Shown here: piece after piece, positions 51,205-59,693 of the stretch
Position numbering within the stretch: position 1 is the first letter of the stretch
Layout of the letters: each line of letters starts with the position of its first letter
Position numbers and translations under genes: made by a program
The notes under the pieces: generated by a model
The model's database searches: none
Told to the model about the DNA's origin: nothing
What the model saw: only the letters and a program-made list of their open reading frames with translations
Source of the DNA: Sphaerisporangium rhizosphaerae
GTDB taxonomy: Bacteria; Actinomycetota; Actinomycetes; Streptosporangiales; Streptosporangiaceae
Direction of reading: 5' to 3'
Assembly (NCBI RefSeq): GCF_042665155.1
Contig: NZ_JBHTCG010000029.1
Location: 55,500-119,499 of the forward strand
DNA: 64,000 nt

Positions 51205-52167
51205 ATGCATGCCATCGTCGTCGCCGATCCAGGAGATTCTTCCGCGCTCGTCCCCACCGAGGTGCCCGACCCCGAGCCCGGCCCCGGCGAGGTGCTCGTG
51301 GACGTCGCCGCGAGCGGCGTGAACTTCATCGACGTCTACCACCGCGAGGGGCGCTACCCGCTCCCCACTCCCTTCGTCCCCGGCTCCGAGGGCGCGGGCA
51401 CCGTCGCGGCCCTCGGCCCCGGCGTGGCGGACATCGCCGTGGGCGACCGGGTCGGCTGGCAGGGCGTGCTCGGCGGGTACGCCCAGAAGGCCGTGATCCC
51501 CGCGGACAGGGCCATCCCGCTGCCGGAGGGCATCGACCCCGAGCAGGCGGCGGCCGTGCTCCTGCAGGGCCTCACCGCCCACTACCTGGCCACCTCGACC
51601 TACGCCGTGCAGCCCGGCGACGACGTGCTCGTCCACGCGGCGGCGGGCGGCGTGGGGCTGCTGCTCACCCAGATCGTCAAGCTGCGCGGCGGCCGGGTGA
51701 TCGCCACGGTGTCCACCGCCGAGAAGGAGAAGCTCGCGCGGGACGCCGGCGCCGACGAGGTGATCCGCTACGAGGGCTTCGCCGAGGCGGTGCGCGCCCT
51801 GACCGGCGGGCAGGGCGTCCACGTCGTGTACGACGGCGTCGGGGCGGCCACCTTCGACGACAGCCTCGCCTCGCTGCGCCCGCGCGGCGTGCTGGCCCTG
51901 TACGGCGCGGCCAGCGGCCCGGTGCCGCCGTTCGACCCGCAGCGGCTGAACTCGGGCGGCTCGCTGTACCTGACCCGGCCCACGCTGGCCCACTACGCGG
52001 CCACCCGCGAGGAGCTGCTCGCCCGCACCGGCGACGTGCTGGGCTGGGTGGCCTCCGGCGAGCTCAAGGTGCACATCGGCGGCCGGTATCCGCTGGCGGA
52101 CGCCAAGCGCGCCCACGACGACCTCCAGGGCCGCCGCACCACCGGCAAACTCCTGCTGATCCCCTGA
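51205..52167 (+). CDS. NADPH:quinone oxidoreductase (zinc-independent MDR family)
   Basis: A 320-residue medium-chain dehydrogenase/reductase of the quinone reductase (QOR) group. The catalytic half has GVNFIDVYHREGRYP and PFVPGSEGAGTV, without the zinc-binding cysteines of alcohol dehydrogenases. The NADP fold starts VHAAAGGVGLLLTQIVKLRG, with GGVVYDGVGAATFDDSL-like VVYDGVGAATFDDSL later. AAGGAG stands nine bases upstream of the ATG at 51205. It is a single gene divergent from the glucosidase fusion. Length is that of the family (about 320). Confidence 0.92.
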   Translation: MHAIVVADPGDSSALVPTEVPDPEPGPGEVLVDVAASGVNFIDVYHREGRYPLPTPFVPGSEGAGTVAALGPGVADIAVGDRVGWQGVLGGYAQKAVIPADRAIPLPEGIDPEQAAAVLLQGLTAHYLATSTYAVQPGDDVLVHAAAGGVGLLLTQIVKLRGGRVIATVSTAEKEKLARDAGADEVIRYEGFAEAVRALTGGQGVHVVYDGVGAATFDDSLASLRPRGVLALYGAASGPVPPFDPQRLNSGGSLYLTRPTLAHYAATREELLARTGDVLGWVASGELKVHIGGRYPLADAKRAHDDLQGRRTTGKLLLIP

Positions 52168-52177
52168 CCCGTCCGTC

Positions 52178-52217
52178 CTGGCCCCAGGCTCCGGTGTCAG
52201 CCGGAGCCGGTGGCCAG
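52178..52217. terminator. Bidirectional terminator overlapping a small gene's end
   Basis: GCTCCGG-TGTCAG-CCGGAGC forms the inner stem and CTGGCC/GGCCAG the outer one. It serves the oxidoreductase gene and the convergent small membrane-protein gene, whose stop at 52197 falls in the loop. Confidence 0.75.
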
Positions 52218-52310
52218 GCCGAAGATCAGGACGCCCAGATAGATGCCGCCCGCGATCGCGATCACGTGCAGCGCGATCGCCCAGGCGCGCAGCGCCGTCT
52301 CGTTCCTCAT
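52197..52310 (-). CDS. Single-helix 37-residue membrane protein
   Basis: A very short gene with ATG at 52310 behind GAGGACGCG. It reads MRNETALRAWAIALHVIAIA then GGIYLGVLIFGLATGSG: a charged N-terminus and one long hydrophobic helix. The frame and ribosome site are convincing, and the gene follows the SHOCT protein by 44 bases, so they may form an operon. Function is unknown; such proteins can be regulatory partners of larger membrane proteins. Confidence 0.65.
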   Translation of the reverse strand: MRNETALRAWAIALHVIAIAGGIYLGVLIFGLATGSG

Positions 52311-52354
52311 CGCGTCCTCTCGTCTCAGTGCCGGTCGCCTCGGTGCCGGTCGCC

Positions 52355-53248
52355 TCAGTGGTGGCCGTTGAGCAGCCGCGCCTTGGCGGCGGCGTACTCG
52401 GCGTCGTCGAGCCGGCCGTCGGCGTGCAGCGCGGACAGCCGTTCGAGCCGCCCGACCAGGTCGCCCGGGGCGGCGTCGGCCGGGGCGTTCTCCGGCGTCA
52501 GCTCGGCGAATCTCGAACCGTCCGCCCGGGCCGCGCCCGCGAGCCGCGAGGCGTCCCCGGGGGGCGCGTCGGAGGGCCGGACGGCGTCCGCGGGGGGCGC
52601 GTCGGTGGAGCGCGGCGCCGGACGCGCCGGAGGGCCGTCCGGCGGCCCGTCCTGCCGCTCGTCGCCGGGCGGGTAGTCGGCCTGCGGCCCGGCGGCGCGT
52701 CCCCGGCCGCGGCTCCGGTCGTCCTCCCCCGGCAGCACCACCGACCGCGTCCACCGCACCGTGCCCGGCGGCGTCCTGTCCGGCGGCGCGGACGGCGCGG
52801 GCGCCGTCCCCCAGAACACCGACCGCAGGGCGCTCCGGTTGAACAGCACCAGCAGCGGCGCGCCGCCCATCAGCACGAACATCACTCCGCAGACGACGAA
52901 CCCCGCATCGACGGAGGAGCCGGAAAAGGCGCTCTCCAGGAAGGCGTAGCCGAGGCTGAGGAACAGGGCGGGCCATGCCAGCATCGTCAGCCGGGGCCCC
53001 ACCGGCAGCCCGCTGAAGGCGTAGACGAAGATGCCCGCGATGCCGGCGAAGATGGAAGCCGGGACGAGCCAGGCGACGCCGTCCGGGCAGGACGCGGCCA
53101 CGACGGACGGCCCGCCCGACCCGCAGCTCCCGCCGATGCTCATGACCGCGCGGGACCCCAGGAACAGGACGGTCATGCCGCACGAGGCGCCGCCCAGCCC
53201 CACCAGGATGCCGATCGACCGGCGGACGAGCTGAAGGGGGGTGATCAC
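52355..53248 (-). CDS. Membrane protein with C-terminal SHOCT domain
   Basis: A 297-residue protein with four membrane helices (SIGILVGLGGASCGMTVLFLG; AWLVPASIFAGIAGIFVYAF; RLTMLAWPALFLSLGYAF; VVCGVMFVLMGGAPLLVLF), a long Pro/Asp/Arg-rich tail, and a SHOCT domain at the very end (DLVGRLERLSALHADGRLDD then AEYAAAKARLL). SHOCT helices mediate oligomerisation of unrelated proteins. The disordered part has PPADA/PPGDA-like repeats. Function unknown. The start is the GTG at 53248. It is likely cotranscribed with the 37-residue gene downstream. Confidence 0.78.
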   Translation of the reverse strand: MITPLQLVRRSIGILVGLGGASCGMTVLFLGSRAVMSIGGSCGSGGPSVVAASCPDGVAWLVPASIFAGIAGIFVYAFSGLPVGPRLTMLAWPALFLSLGYAFLESAFSGSSVDAGFVVCGVMFVLMGGAPLLVLFNRSALRSVFWGTAPAPSAPPDRTPPGTVRWTRSVVLPGEDDRSRGRGRAAGPQADYPPGDERQDGPPDGPPARPAPRSTDAPPADAVRPSDAPPGDASRLAGAARADGSRFAELTPENAPADAAPGDLVGRLERLSALHADGRLDDAEYAAAKARLLNGHH

Positions 53249-53335
53249 GCTCCGTATGGTAGGGCAGAGTCCCCGTACCAGGACAGAACCCCGTTCTTTC
53301 CGTTCTAGACCACAAAGCCGCTGGACCAGCCCGGT

Positions 53336-54406
53336 TCAGGAGGTGGGGCCGGGTGGCCAGCCGAGCAGGCGGGCGCCGAGCACCGCGGTCTCCAGCGTGA
53401 AGCGCTGCGTCGGATCGTCCGGCGAGAAGCCCGTGAGCCGGCGGACGCGCTCCAGCCGGTAGGTCACCGCCCGGGTGCTGATGCCGAGCCTGCGCGCCGC
53501 GGCCGTCTGATTGCCCTGCGCCGCGAACACCGCCTCCAGCGTCTCCAGCAGAGGCCCCGCGCCGCCGCGCGCGTTCACCAGCGGGTCCAGGACGGTGGAC
53601 ACCAGGTCCTCGATCGCGTCCCTGTCGCGTAACAGCACCGGGAAGACCAGCAGGTCGGACGCCTTGAGCACCTGCGGGCGCAGTCCCAGCCGCTCCCCCA
53701 GCCCGATGGCGTCGCCGGCCTCGCGAAAGGAGGTCACCACCCCGCCCGGGCCACGATGCGGACGTCCGATGCCCACCCGCCAGTCGCCCGCGAGCGAGCC
53801 TCGCACGTGGTGGGTGAACTCCCCGGTGGCCGCCGTCAACGTCCCGGGCGCCACGCAGACCAGCAGCCCGTCCCGGGCCGCGACCAGGATGTTGTGCGAA
53901 CCGAACCGCGCGATGAGCGCCTGCTCGATGCGGCGGACGATCGGATCGCCCTCGGCGATCGGCTCGGCGTCCTTGGCCACCGCGACGACGTACGCCTCGG
54001 CGAACCGCAGCCCGAAGTGCTCGGCGCGCTCGGCCAGCCGGTCCGCCCGTCCCTGGAGCAGGTCGTCGATGAACTCCCGCCGCGCCTGCTCCTCCTGCCG
54101 CAGGGCACGCGACTGCGCTTCCTCGTACCCCTCGAAGTACGCGCCGAGCGCGCGCCGCACCGCACCGAGCACCGGCGCCTCGGCCGGGCGGGCGGTCAGC
54201 TCGGAGGTGAGCAGGCAGGCGTCGGCCAGGGAGCGCATCGGCACGCCGCGCTCGGCGGCGGCCGTCCCCAGCGCGCGAAGCGCCTCGACGGCGTCCCGGC
54301 CGGGCAGGCGGCCGGTGGCGCCGGCCGCGACGAGCACCGGAAGGCACCCTTCGAGCAGGTCGGAGGGCACCCCGGTGGCCTCGCTCACATGAGCGAGAAC
54401 GTCCAT
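53336..54406 (-). CDS. PucR-family (CdaR-like) transcriptional regulator
   Basis: A 356-residue regulator. The C-terminal PucR helix-turn-helix reads LLETLEAVFAAQGNQTAAARRLGISTRAVTYRLERVRRLTG in family style (key pieces QGNQTAAARRLGISTRAVTYRL). The middle is a GGDEF-like/CdaR fold (LTAATGEFTHHVRGSLAGDWRVGIGRPHRG). The N-terminal 110 residues are the RsbR-like helical sensor part (EEAQSRALRQEEQARREFIDDLLQG). The ATG at 54406 shares one base with the stop of the ABC permease gene, and AGGAG precedes it, so the exporter genes and regulator are coupled. Its ligand is unknown. Confidence 0.85.
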   Translation of the reverse strand: MDVLAHVSEATGVPSDLLEGCLPVLVAAGATGRLPGRDAVEALRALGTAAAERGVPMRSLADACLLTSELTARPAEAPVLGAVRRALGAYFEGYEEAQSRALRQEEQARREFIDDLLQGRADRLAERAEHFGLRFAEAYVVAVAKDAEPIAEGDPIVRRIEQALIARFGSHNILVAARDGLLVCVAPGTLTAATGEFTHHVRGSLAGDWRVGIGRPHRGPGGVVTSFREAGDAIGLGERLGLRPQVLKASDLLVFPVLLRDRDAIEDLVSTVLDPLVNARGGAGPLLETLEAVFAAQGNQTAAARRLGISTRAVTYRLERVRRLTGFSPDDPTQRFTLETAVLGARLLGWPPGPTS

Positions 54407-55206
54407 CACACTCCTACGTCGCGCCGGTCGAACGACAGCACAGCGGTCAGGGCGAGCACGGCCGTCCCGGCGAGCAGCACCAGGTAGTCCCCCACCGGCA
54501 GGCCGTTGGCCAGCGGGTTTCCCTCACTGTAGTAGTGGAAGGGCGACACCCAGCTCAGCCATCTCATCACCTCGATGTCATGGGCCAGCACGGTGACCAC
54601 GTAGCCGGCGACCGCGTACACGCCCGCCACCGCCAGGGCCGTCCCCTTGCGGCCGGTGGCCGCCCCCACGGCCAGCGCCAGCGTCCCGTAGAACAGCACC
54701 AGCAGGTACAGGCCGAGGTGCGCGGCCAGCAGCCTGCCGAAGGGGACGCCGAGGTCCACCACGGCCCCGAGCACGACCAGCACCGTCAGCGACACCGCGG
54801 CGACGGCGAGCAGCCCGGCCGCCAGGGCCGCCAGCCGCTCCAGCACCAGCCGCCTGCGGTCCACCGGCAGCGTGAGCGTCAGCTCGAGCGTCCCGGACTC
54901 CTCGGGCGCCGCGATCGCCTTGTTGCCCAGGACCACGGCGCACATGATGAAGAGCAAGGGGATGAAAAGCTGGTAGATGACCGCCTGCAGGAAGCCGGCG
55001 CCGGAGGTGAAGTTCTCCAGGCCGCCCATGAGCTTGCGGACGCCCTCGGGGTACTTGGCCATGGCGATTTCGCTGTAGAGGCCCGGGTTCGCCCGCATCT
55101 GCGGGTAGAACGAGGTGTACATGCCGATGAACGCGCAGATGCCGATCGTCCAGCCGATGAGCGCGCGGCGGTACTCCCGCAGGGTCTTACGCACCAACGT
55201 GGGCAT
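54406..55206 (-). CDS. ABC-2 type transporter permease
   Basis: A 266-residue permease with six membrane helices: LREYRRALIGWTIGICAFIGMYTSFYPQM near the start, YQLFIPLLFIMCAVVLGNKAIA, LAALAAGLLAVAAVSLTVLVVL, HLGLYLLVLFYGTLALAVGA, ALAVAGVYAVAGYVVTVL and YLVLLAGTAVLALTAVLSF. The E-E-SGTLELTLTLPVDRRRLVLER loop after helix 2 is the ABC-2/ABC2_membrane signature. The gene overlaps the ATPase gene by 20 bases and the PucR gene by one. Its export substrate is unknown. Confidence 0.9.
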   Translation of the reverse strand: MPTLVRKTLREYRRALIGWTIGICAFIGMYTSFYPQMRANPGLYSEIAMAKYPEGVRKLMGGLENFTSGAGFLQAVIYQLFIPLLFIMCAVVLGNKAIAAPEESGTLELTLTLPVDRRRLVLERLAALAAGLLAVAAVSLTVLVVLGAVVDLGVPFGRLLAAHLGLYLLVLFYGTLALAVGAATGRKGTALAVAGVYAVAGYVVTVLAHDIEVMRWLSWVSPFHYYSEGNPLANGLPVGDYLVLLAGTAVLALTAVLSFDRRDVGV

Positions 55207-56092
55207 GGTGCACGTCCTCGCTGTAGTAGGTGAGGAAGATCTCCTCCAGGTCCGGCTCGGCGGAGATCAGGTGGACGACGGTGAAGCGCGCCGCCGCCTT
55301 GATGAGCGCGTCGGGACGGCCGTCGATCGTGCAGCGCAGGCTCGCGCCCTCGATCTTCAGGTCGCGCACCCCGGGCAGGTCGCGGAACGCCTCCTCGGGG
55401 ATCGGCGCGTCGAAGTGCAACTCCACCTTGCGCACCGCCTTCTCCCGCAGCGCCGCTATGTCCTCCACCGCGACCAGCCGCCCGCGCCGGACGATGCCCA
55501 CCCGGTCCGACACGTGCTCCACCTCGGCCAGGACGTGCGACGACATCAGCACCGTACGCCCCGCCGTGCGGACCTCCCGCACCATCGCCAGGAACTCCTG
55601 TTGCACCAGCGGATCGAGCCCGCTCGTCGGCTCGTCCAGGATCAGGAACTCCGGCTCGTGCATGAACGCCTGGATCAGGCCGACCTTCTGCTTGTTGCCC
55701 TTGGACAACTGACCCATCCTGACCGACAGGTCGGCCTCCAGCCGCTCGGCCAGCGTCTCGATCTTCCCCTTGGCGACGCCGCCCCGCACGCTCGCGAGGA
55801 ACTCCAGGTACTCGCGGGCCTTCTCGCGGCCCTCCAGGGCCAGCTCGCCGGGCAGGTAGCCGATGCGCCCGCGGACCGCCGCGTCGCGCGGGTCGGCGCC
55901 GAGCACCCGCACGACGCCGCGCGTCGGCCGGATCACGTCCAGGAGCAGCCTGATCGTCGTCGTCTTCCCGGCGCCGTTCGGCCCGAGATACCCGAACACC
56001 TCGCCGGGACGGATCTCCAGACTGAGATCCTCAAGCCCCCGGCGCCTCCCGTAGAACTTCGTCAGCCCTTCGGCCTCCACCACTGCTGTCAT
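55187..56092 (-). CDS. ABC transporter ATP-binding protein (CcmA/DrrA type)
   Basis: A 301-residue ATPase. GPNGAGKTTTIRLLLDVIRP is Walker A, LSKGNKQKVGLIQAFMHEPEF the signature and LILDEPTSGLDPLVQ Walker B. The C-terminal 80 residues form the conserved DrrA-type accessory domain. KGNKQKVG is a known variant of the signature in multidrug exporters. The ATG at 56092 has no strong ribosome site. It leads a three-gene unit (ATPase, permease, PucR regulator). Direct 19-bp repeats lie 180-240 bases upstream. Confidence 0.92.
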   Translation of the reverse strand: MTAVVEAEGLTKFYGRRRGLEDLSLEIRPGEVFGYLGPNGAGKTTTIRLLLDVIRPTRGVVRVLGADPRDAAVRGRIGYLPGELALEGREKAREYLEFLASVRGGVAKGKIETLAERLEADLSVRMGQLSKGNKQKVGLIQAFMHEPEFLILDEPTSGLDPLVQQEFLAMVREVRTAGRTVLMSSHVLAEVEHVSDRVGIVRRGRLVAVEDIAALREKAVRKVELHFDAPIPEEAFRDLPGVRDLKIEGASLRCTIDGRPDALIKAAARFTVVHLISAEPDLEEIFLTYYSEDVHHAHVGA

Positions 56093-56392
56093 GCCCGCAT
56101 CTTGATCCCCACCCGGACACCACCAACAGCCCAACCCCCGGACACTTACACCCCCCTTCCTTTCCACACCCCGGCAACCACGCAGCCCGATGTCGACTGT
56201 CCCCGAACCACGCAAGCCCAGCTCCCCCAGAACCGGCCGTCCAAGAACTGCGCCCTTCAACCCCCGCCCAGACCGGCTCCTCCCGAACGGCGCACGCTCA
56301 AACACCCGCCCCGCATGGCTCCTTCTGAACGGCGCCGGGTCGGCGGGACGGTGTACGGCGAAGACGGCGCCGCCGTACGGCGGGCTAGCTGG
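56093..56392. other. 300-bp gap upstream of the ABC exporter operon
   Basis: Holds the presumed promoter of the exporter operon and the 19-bp direct repeats listed separately. No protein frame with a recognisable family is present; the cytosine-rich plus strand has few stops only because of its composition. Confidence 0.5.
56275..56335. repeat. 19-bp direct repeats
   Basis: GGCTCCTCCCGAACGGCGC (56275-56293) and GGCTCCTTCTGAACGGCGC (56317-56335) are 17/19 identical with a 42-base period. They are 182-243 bases upstream of the ATPase start. Confidence 0.7.
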
Positions 56393-56758
56393 TCAGCGGG
56401 TCTCGCCGATGGCGCAGGCGGTGGTGCCGCCGGGGAGGCGGTGGCGGTAGCGGGCGATGAGGCGGTAGACGCCCTCGGCGGTCCAGCTCACCGGGGGCGC
56501 CAGCATCACCATGCCGGCCGCTCGCAGGACGGCCCGCGGCTGGAGTGCGAGCAGCACCGCGACGGCCCGTGCCCCCTCGGCGCGCAGACCGTGCGGGCCG
56601 AGGAGCTGCACCGACCGGGTCACCTCGTCGAGGGTCAGCCCGTGCTCGGCCAGGTCGAGCTCCTGCCAGGGACGCGTCTCGGGCATGAAGGGAAGGTGTT
56701 CGCGGCCGAAGTCCACGCACCGCCGGCAGAAGCCGCAGTCGCCGTCGTACACCAGCAC
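56393..56758 (-). CDS. DUF393 (thiol-disulfide oxidoreductase DCC) family protein
   Basis: A 121-residue protein with the N-terminal motif LVYDGDCGFCRRCVDFG, the DCC signature, and EGARAVAVLLALQPR later. Members have a thioredoxin-like fold and a CxxC-like pair (C8 and C11). The start is the GTG at 56758. The last 40 residues form hydrophobic and basic helices (MVMLAPPVSWTAEGVYRLIARYRHRL). Single gene; partner unknown. Confidence 0.87.
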   Translation of the reverse strand: MLVYDGDCGFCRRCVDFGREHLPFMPETRPWQELDLAEHGLTLDEVTRSVQLLGPHGLRAEGARAVAVLLALQPRAVLRAAGMVMLAPPVSWTAEGVYRLIARYRHRLPGGTTACAIGETR

Positions 56759-56871
56759 CCGTCGATTCTCGCACGCGCCCTCAACACCTCACCGTCCCCC
56801 CGGCGGCACCACGGGTGTCTTCGGCGACATGGCGAGGGTGCCTTCGACGGCACCAAGGTCCTCGGGTGACG

Positions 56872-58434
56872 CTACGGTGCTCCCGGCGGCAGTACGGGGA
56901 GACCTGCGGGTGCGCCCTCCTCCAGGAGGCGGAGCAGAGCGTCGGTGTCCACGTGCCGTTCGATCAGGTCGCCGAGCGCGTCGAGCTGGCGTTCCCTCAG
57001 GGCCGCGAAGGAGACGCCGGACGCGGGCACGAAGCGCCGGCCCGCCGCCGCGGCCACCTCCGCGAGGAACGCACGGCGGAACCCGTCGTTCTCCAGCGCC
57101 CCGTGCCAGGTCGTCCCCCACACCGCCCCGGCCCGGCACCCGTCCAGAAACGGCTCCACCTGGTCGAACGACGTGACCCGGCCATCGGCGGGCGGCTCCG
57201 CCTCACGATCGCCCTGGGAGCCGGGCCAGGCGACGGTCACGGTCCCGTGGTGGATCTCGTAGGCGGCGACGCGGCAGCCGTACGCCTCCCCGACCGGCCG
57301 GGCCAGGGTCTTCTCGGCGGCGAACTCGACGGAGGCGGGCAGCAGCCCGAGTCCTTCGACGAGCCCGGCCCCCGACTCCACCTCGTCCCTGATCGAGCGG
57401 GCGAGCATCTGGTATCCGCCGCAGATACCGAGGATCGGCCCGCGCCTTGCCGCCAGCGCGGCGGCGAGCCCGGTGCGGCGCAGCCAGTCCAGGTCGGCGA
57501 CCGTGGCCCGCGAGCCCGGCAGGACGACGAGATCGGCCTCCCGGAGCTCTCCCACCTCGGCGCCGGAGGTGACGAACCGCACCACGACGCCCGGCTCGGC
57601 GGCGAGCGCGTCCACATCGGTGAAGTTGGAGATCCGGGGATACCGGACCACGGCCACCCGCAGGACGTCCCCGTCCGCCGGACCCGCCACCGCCGGCCGG
57701 GACCGGCCGTCCAGGGCGAGGGAGTCCTCCAGGTCCATCCACAGCCCGTCGAGCCAGGGCAGGACCCCGTACACCGGCCGCCCGGTCATCGCTCGCAGCA
57801 TGTCCAGCCCGGGTTCGAGCAGTTCCCTTGCCCCCCGAAACTTGTTGATCAGGAAACCGCTGATGAGCGCCTGATCACCGGCGTCCAGCAGAGCCAGCGT
57901 GCCGTACAGGGCGGCGAACACCCCGCCACGGTCGATGTCCCCGACGACGACCACCGGAATGTCCGCCGCCCGGGCCAAGCCCATGTTGGCGATGTCCCCC
58001 CGGCGCAGGTTGATCTCCGCGGGACTCCCCGCGCCCTCGCAGACCACGACGTCATACGCGGCGCGCAGCCGCTGATAGGACTCCAGCGCGACCTGCCTGA
58101 GACGGTCCTTGTAGGCGCCGTACTCCATCGCGTCGACGTCGGCGAGCGGCCTGCCGAGGACCACCACCTGGCTGCGCCGGTCGCTGCCCGGCTTGAGCAG
58201 GATGGGGTTCATGTCGGCCGTCGGCTCCACCCCGGCCGCCTGCGCCTGGGCCACCTGCGCGCGCCCGATCTCAGCCCCGTCCGCGGTCACGAACGAGTTG
58301 AGCGACATGTTCTGCGCCTTGAACGGCGCCACGCGCACGCCCCGGCGGGCCAGCCACCGGCAGATGCCCGCCGTGACGACGCTCTTGCCCGCGTCCGACG
58401 TCGTCCCCGCGACCAGCAACGTCCCTTTTGGCAC
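56872..58434 (-). CDS. cobQ: Cobyric acid synthase CobQ
   Basis: A 520-residue glutamine-dependent amidotransferase that amidates adenosylcobyrinic acid a,c-diamide at four positions to cobyric acid in cobalamin synthesis. The ATPase half has TLLVAGTTSDAGKSVVTAGI (P-loop), FKAQNMSLNSFVT and DIDRGGVFAALYGTLALL. The amidotransferase half has ILGICGGYQMLA with the catalytic Cys near 345 and EIHHGTV near 440. The GTG at 58434 has no strong ribosome site; the frame open to 58599 adds an Arg-rich tail. It feeds cobD (59694-60956). Length is that of the family (about 490-520). Confidence 0.95.
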   Translation of the reverse strand: MPKGTLLVAGTTSDAGKSVVTAGICRWLARRGVRVAPFKAQNMSLNSFVTADGAEIGRAQVAQAQAAGVEPTADMNPILLKPGSDRRSQVVVLGRPLADVDAMEYGAYKDRLRQVALESYQRLRAAYDVVVCEGAGSPAEINLRRGDIANMGLARAADIPVVVVGDIDRGGVFAALYGTLALLDAGDQALISGFLINKFRGARELLEPGLDMLRAMTGRPVYGVLPWLDGLWMDLEDSLALDGRSRPAVAGPADGDVLRVAVVRYPRISNFTDVDALAAEPGVVVRFVTSGAEVGELREADLVVLPGSRATVADLDWLRRTGLAAALAARRGPILGICGGYQMLARSIRDEVESGAGLVEGLGLLPASVEFAAEKTLARPVGEAYGCRVAAYEIHHGTVTVAWPGSQGDREAEPPADGRVTSFDQVEPFLDGCRAGAVWGTTWHGALENDGFRRAFLAEVAAAAGRRFVPASGVSFAALRERQLDALGDLIERHVDTDALLRLLEEGAPAGLPVLPPGAP

Positions 58435-58631
58435 GGACCAAGGATGCCAGGGCCGATCACGACGCCGAGACCCGCGGTGCCGCGCGATTAATCGAGTGGC
58501 CCTCACCTGTGCCTCTGCACTTCGATGGTCTTCATCACCGGTGGCTCCGACGGCTCCATCACCGTCGATCGAGACCGGTCCTACGCGCGCGATGGCCATG
58601 CGACGGAAACGCTCAAGGGAGGCGAGGAGGC

Positions 58632-59591
58632 ATGACGATCGTCCCGGCGGCGGGTGTGCGACGTCCCTGGCAGGACGTGCCGGACGAGCTGCGCGACGCC
58701 ATCGAGTCCCACATGGGGGCGAAGGTGACGCGGGCCGTGACGCAGAGCGGCGGGTTCTCCCCCGGCGTGGCCGCGAGACTGCTCTTTCAGGACGGCAGCC
58801 GCGCCTTCGTCAAGGCCGTAGGTCCGACGCCCAACCCGCACAGTCCGGACATCCACCGGTCGGAAGCCCGCGTCGCCGCGCTGCTTCCCCCGCAGGTTCC
58901 GGCGCCGCGGCTGCTCGCCTCTTTCGACCTCGACGGGTGGGTGGCGCTGCTCTTCCAGGACATCGACGGCCGCCAGCCCGCCCAGCCGTGGCGGGCGGAC
59001 GAACTGACGCGGGTCCTGGACGCGCTGGACGAAATGGCCACGCGGCTGACGCCGTCCCCGATCGCCGTCCCGTCCGCCTATGAGCGGCTCACCGGCATGT
59101 TCGAGAACTGGCGCACCGTGGCCGCCGCCCGCGACGCGGGCGAGGACGATCTCGCCGACCTGGGCCCCTGGGTGGCCGCGCACCTGGACGACCTCGCGGA
59201 GCTGGAGAGCCGATGGCCCGCGGCGACCGAGGGCGACAGCCTCGTCCACGGTGACATCCGGGCCGACAACCTGCTGCTGACCGATGACGAGGTCTTCGTC
59301 GTCGACTGGCCGCACGCGTTCCTCGGTCCGCGATGGTTCGACGTGGTCGCGATGCTGCCAAGCGTGCGGATGCAGGGCGGGCCGCCGCCTGAGGAGGTGA
59401 TCGCCGGGCACCGCGTGGCCCGCGAGGCCGACCCCGCCGCGCTGACCGCCCTCCTCGCCGCGTTCGCCGGCTACTTCGCCTGCCAGTCGCGCCTGCCCGC
59501 CCCACCCGGCCTGCCGACCCTCCGCGCCTTCCAGCACGCCCAGGGCCAAGCCGCCCTGGAGTGGCTGCGCACCCGCACCACCTGGCCCTGA
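58632..59591 (+). CDS. Aminoglycoside phosphotransferase-fold (APH) protein
   Basis: A 319-residue APH-family kinase. QSGGFSPGVAARLLFQDGSRAFVKAV is the ATP-binding loop and lysine strand. GDSLVHGDIRADNLLLTDDEVFVVDWPHAF carries the catalytic Asp (HGDIRADN) and the metal Asp (VDWPH). GGGAGG precedes the ATG at 58632. The gene is inserted between cobQ and cobD on the opposite strand. Its substrate is unknown; homologues act on aminoglycosides, choline or sugars, and many actinomycete members are orphans. Confidence 0.88.
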   Translation: MTIVPAAGVRRPWQDVPDELRDAIESHMGAKVTRAVTQSGGFSPGVAARLLFQDGSRAFVKAVGPTPNPHSPDIHRSEARVAALLPPQVPAPRLLASFDLDGWVALLFQDIDGRQPAQPWRADELTRVLDALDEMATRLTPSPIAVPSAYERLTGMFENWRTVAAARDAGEDDLADLGPWVAAHLDDLAELESRWPAATEGDSLVHGDIRADNLLLTDDEVFVVDWPHAFLGPRWFDVVAMLPSVRMQGGPPPEEVIAGHRVAREADPAALTALLAAFAGYFACQSRLPAPPGLPTLRAFQHAQGQAALEWLRTRTTWP

Positions 59592-59693
59592 TACCACGAC
59601 CAGGAACACCAAGATCTTTCCGTCTCCCGACTCCTGCCCCGCGACGTGGGCCGCGCCACGGCCGATCACCTGGGGCGACGGCCACGCCCGGGT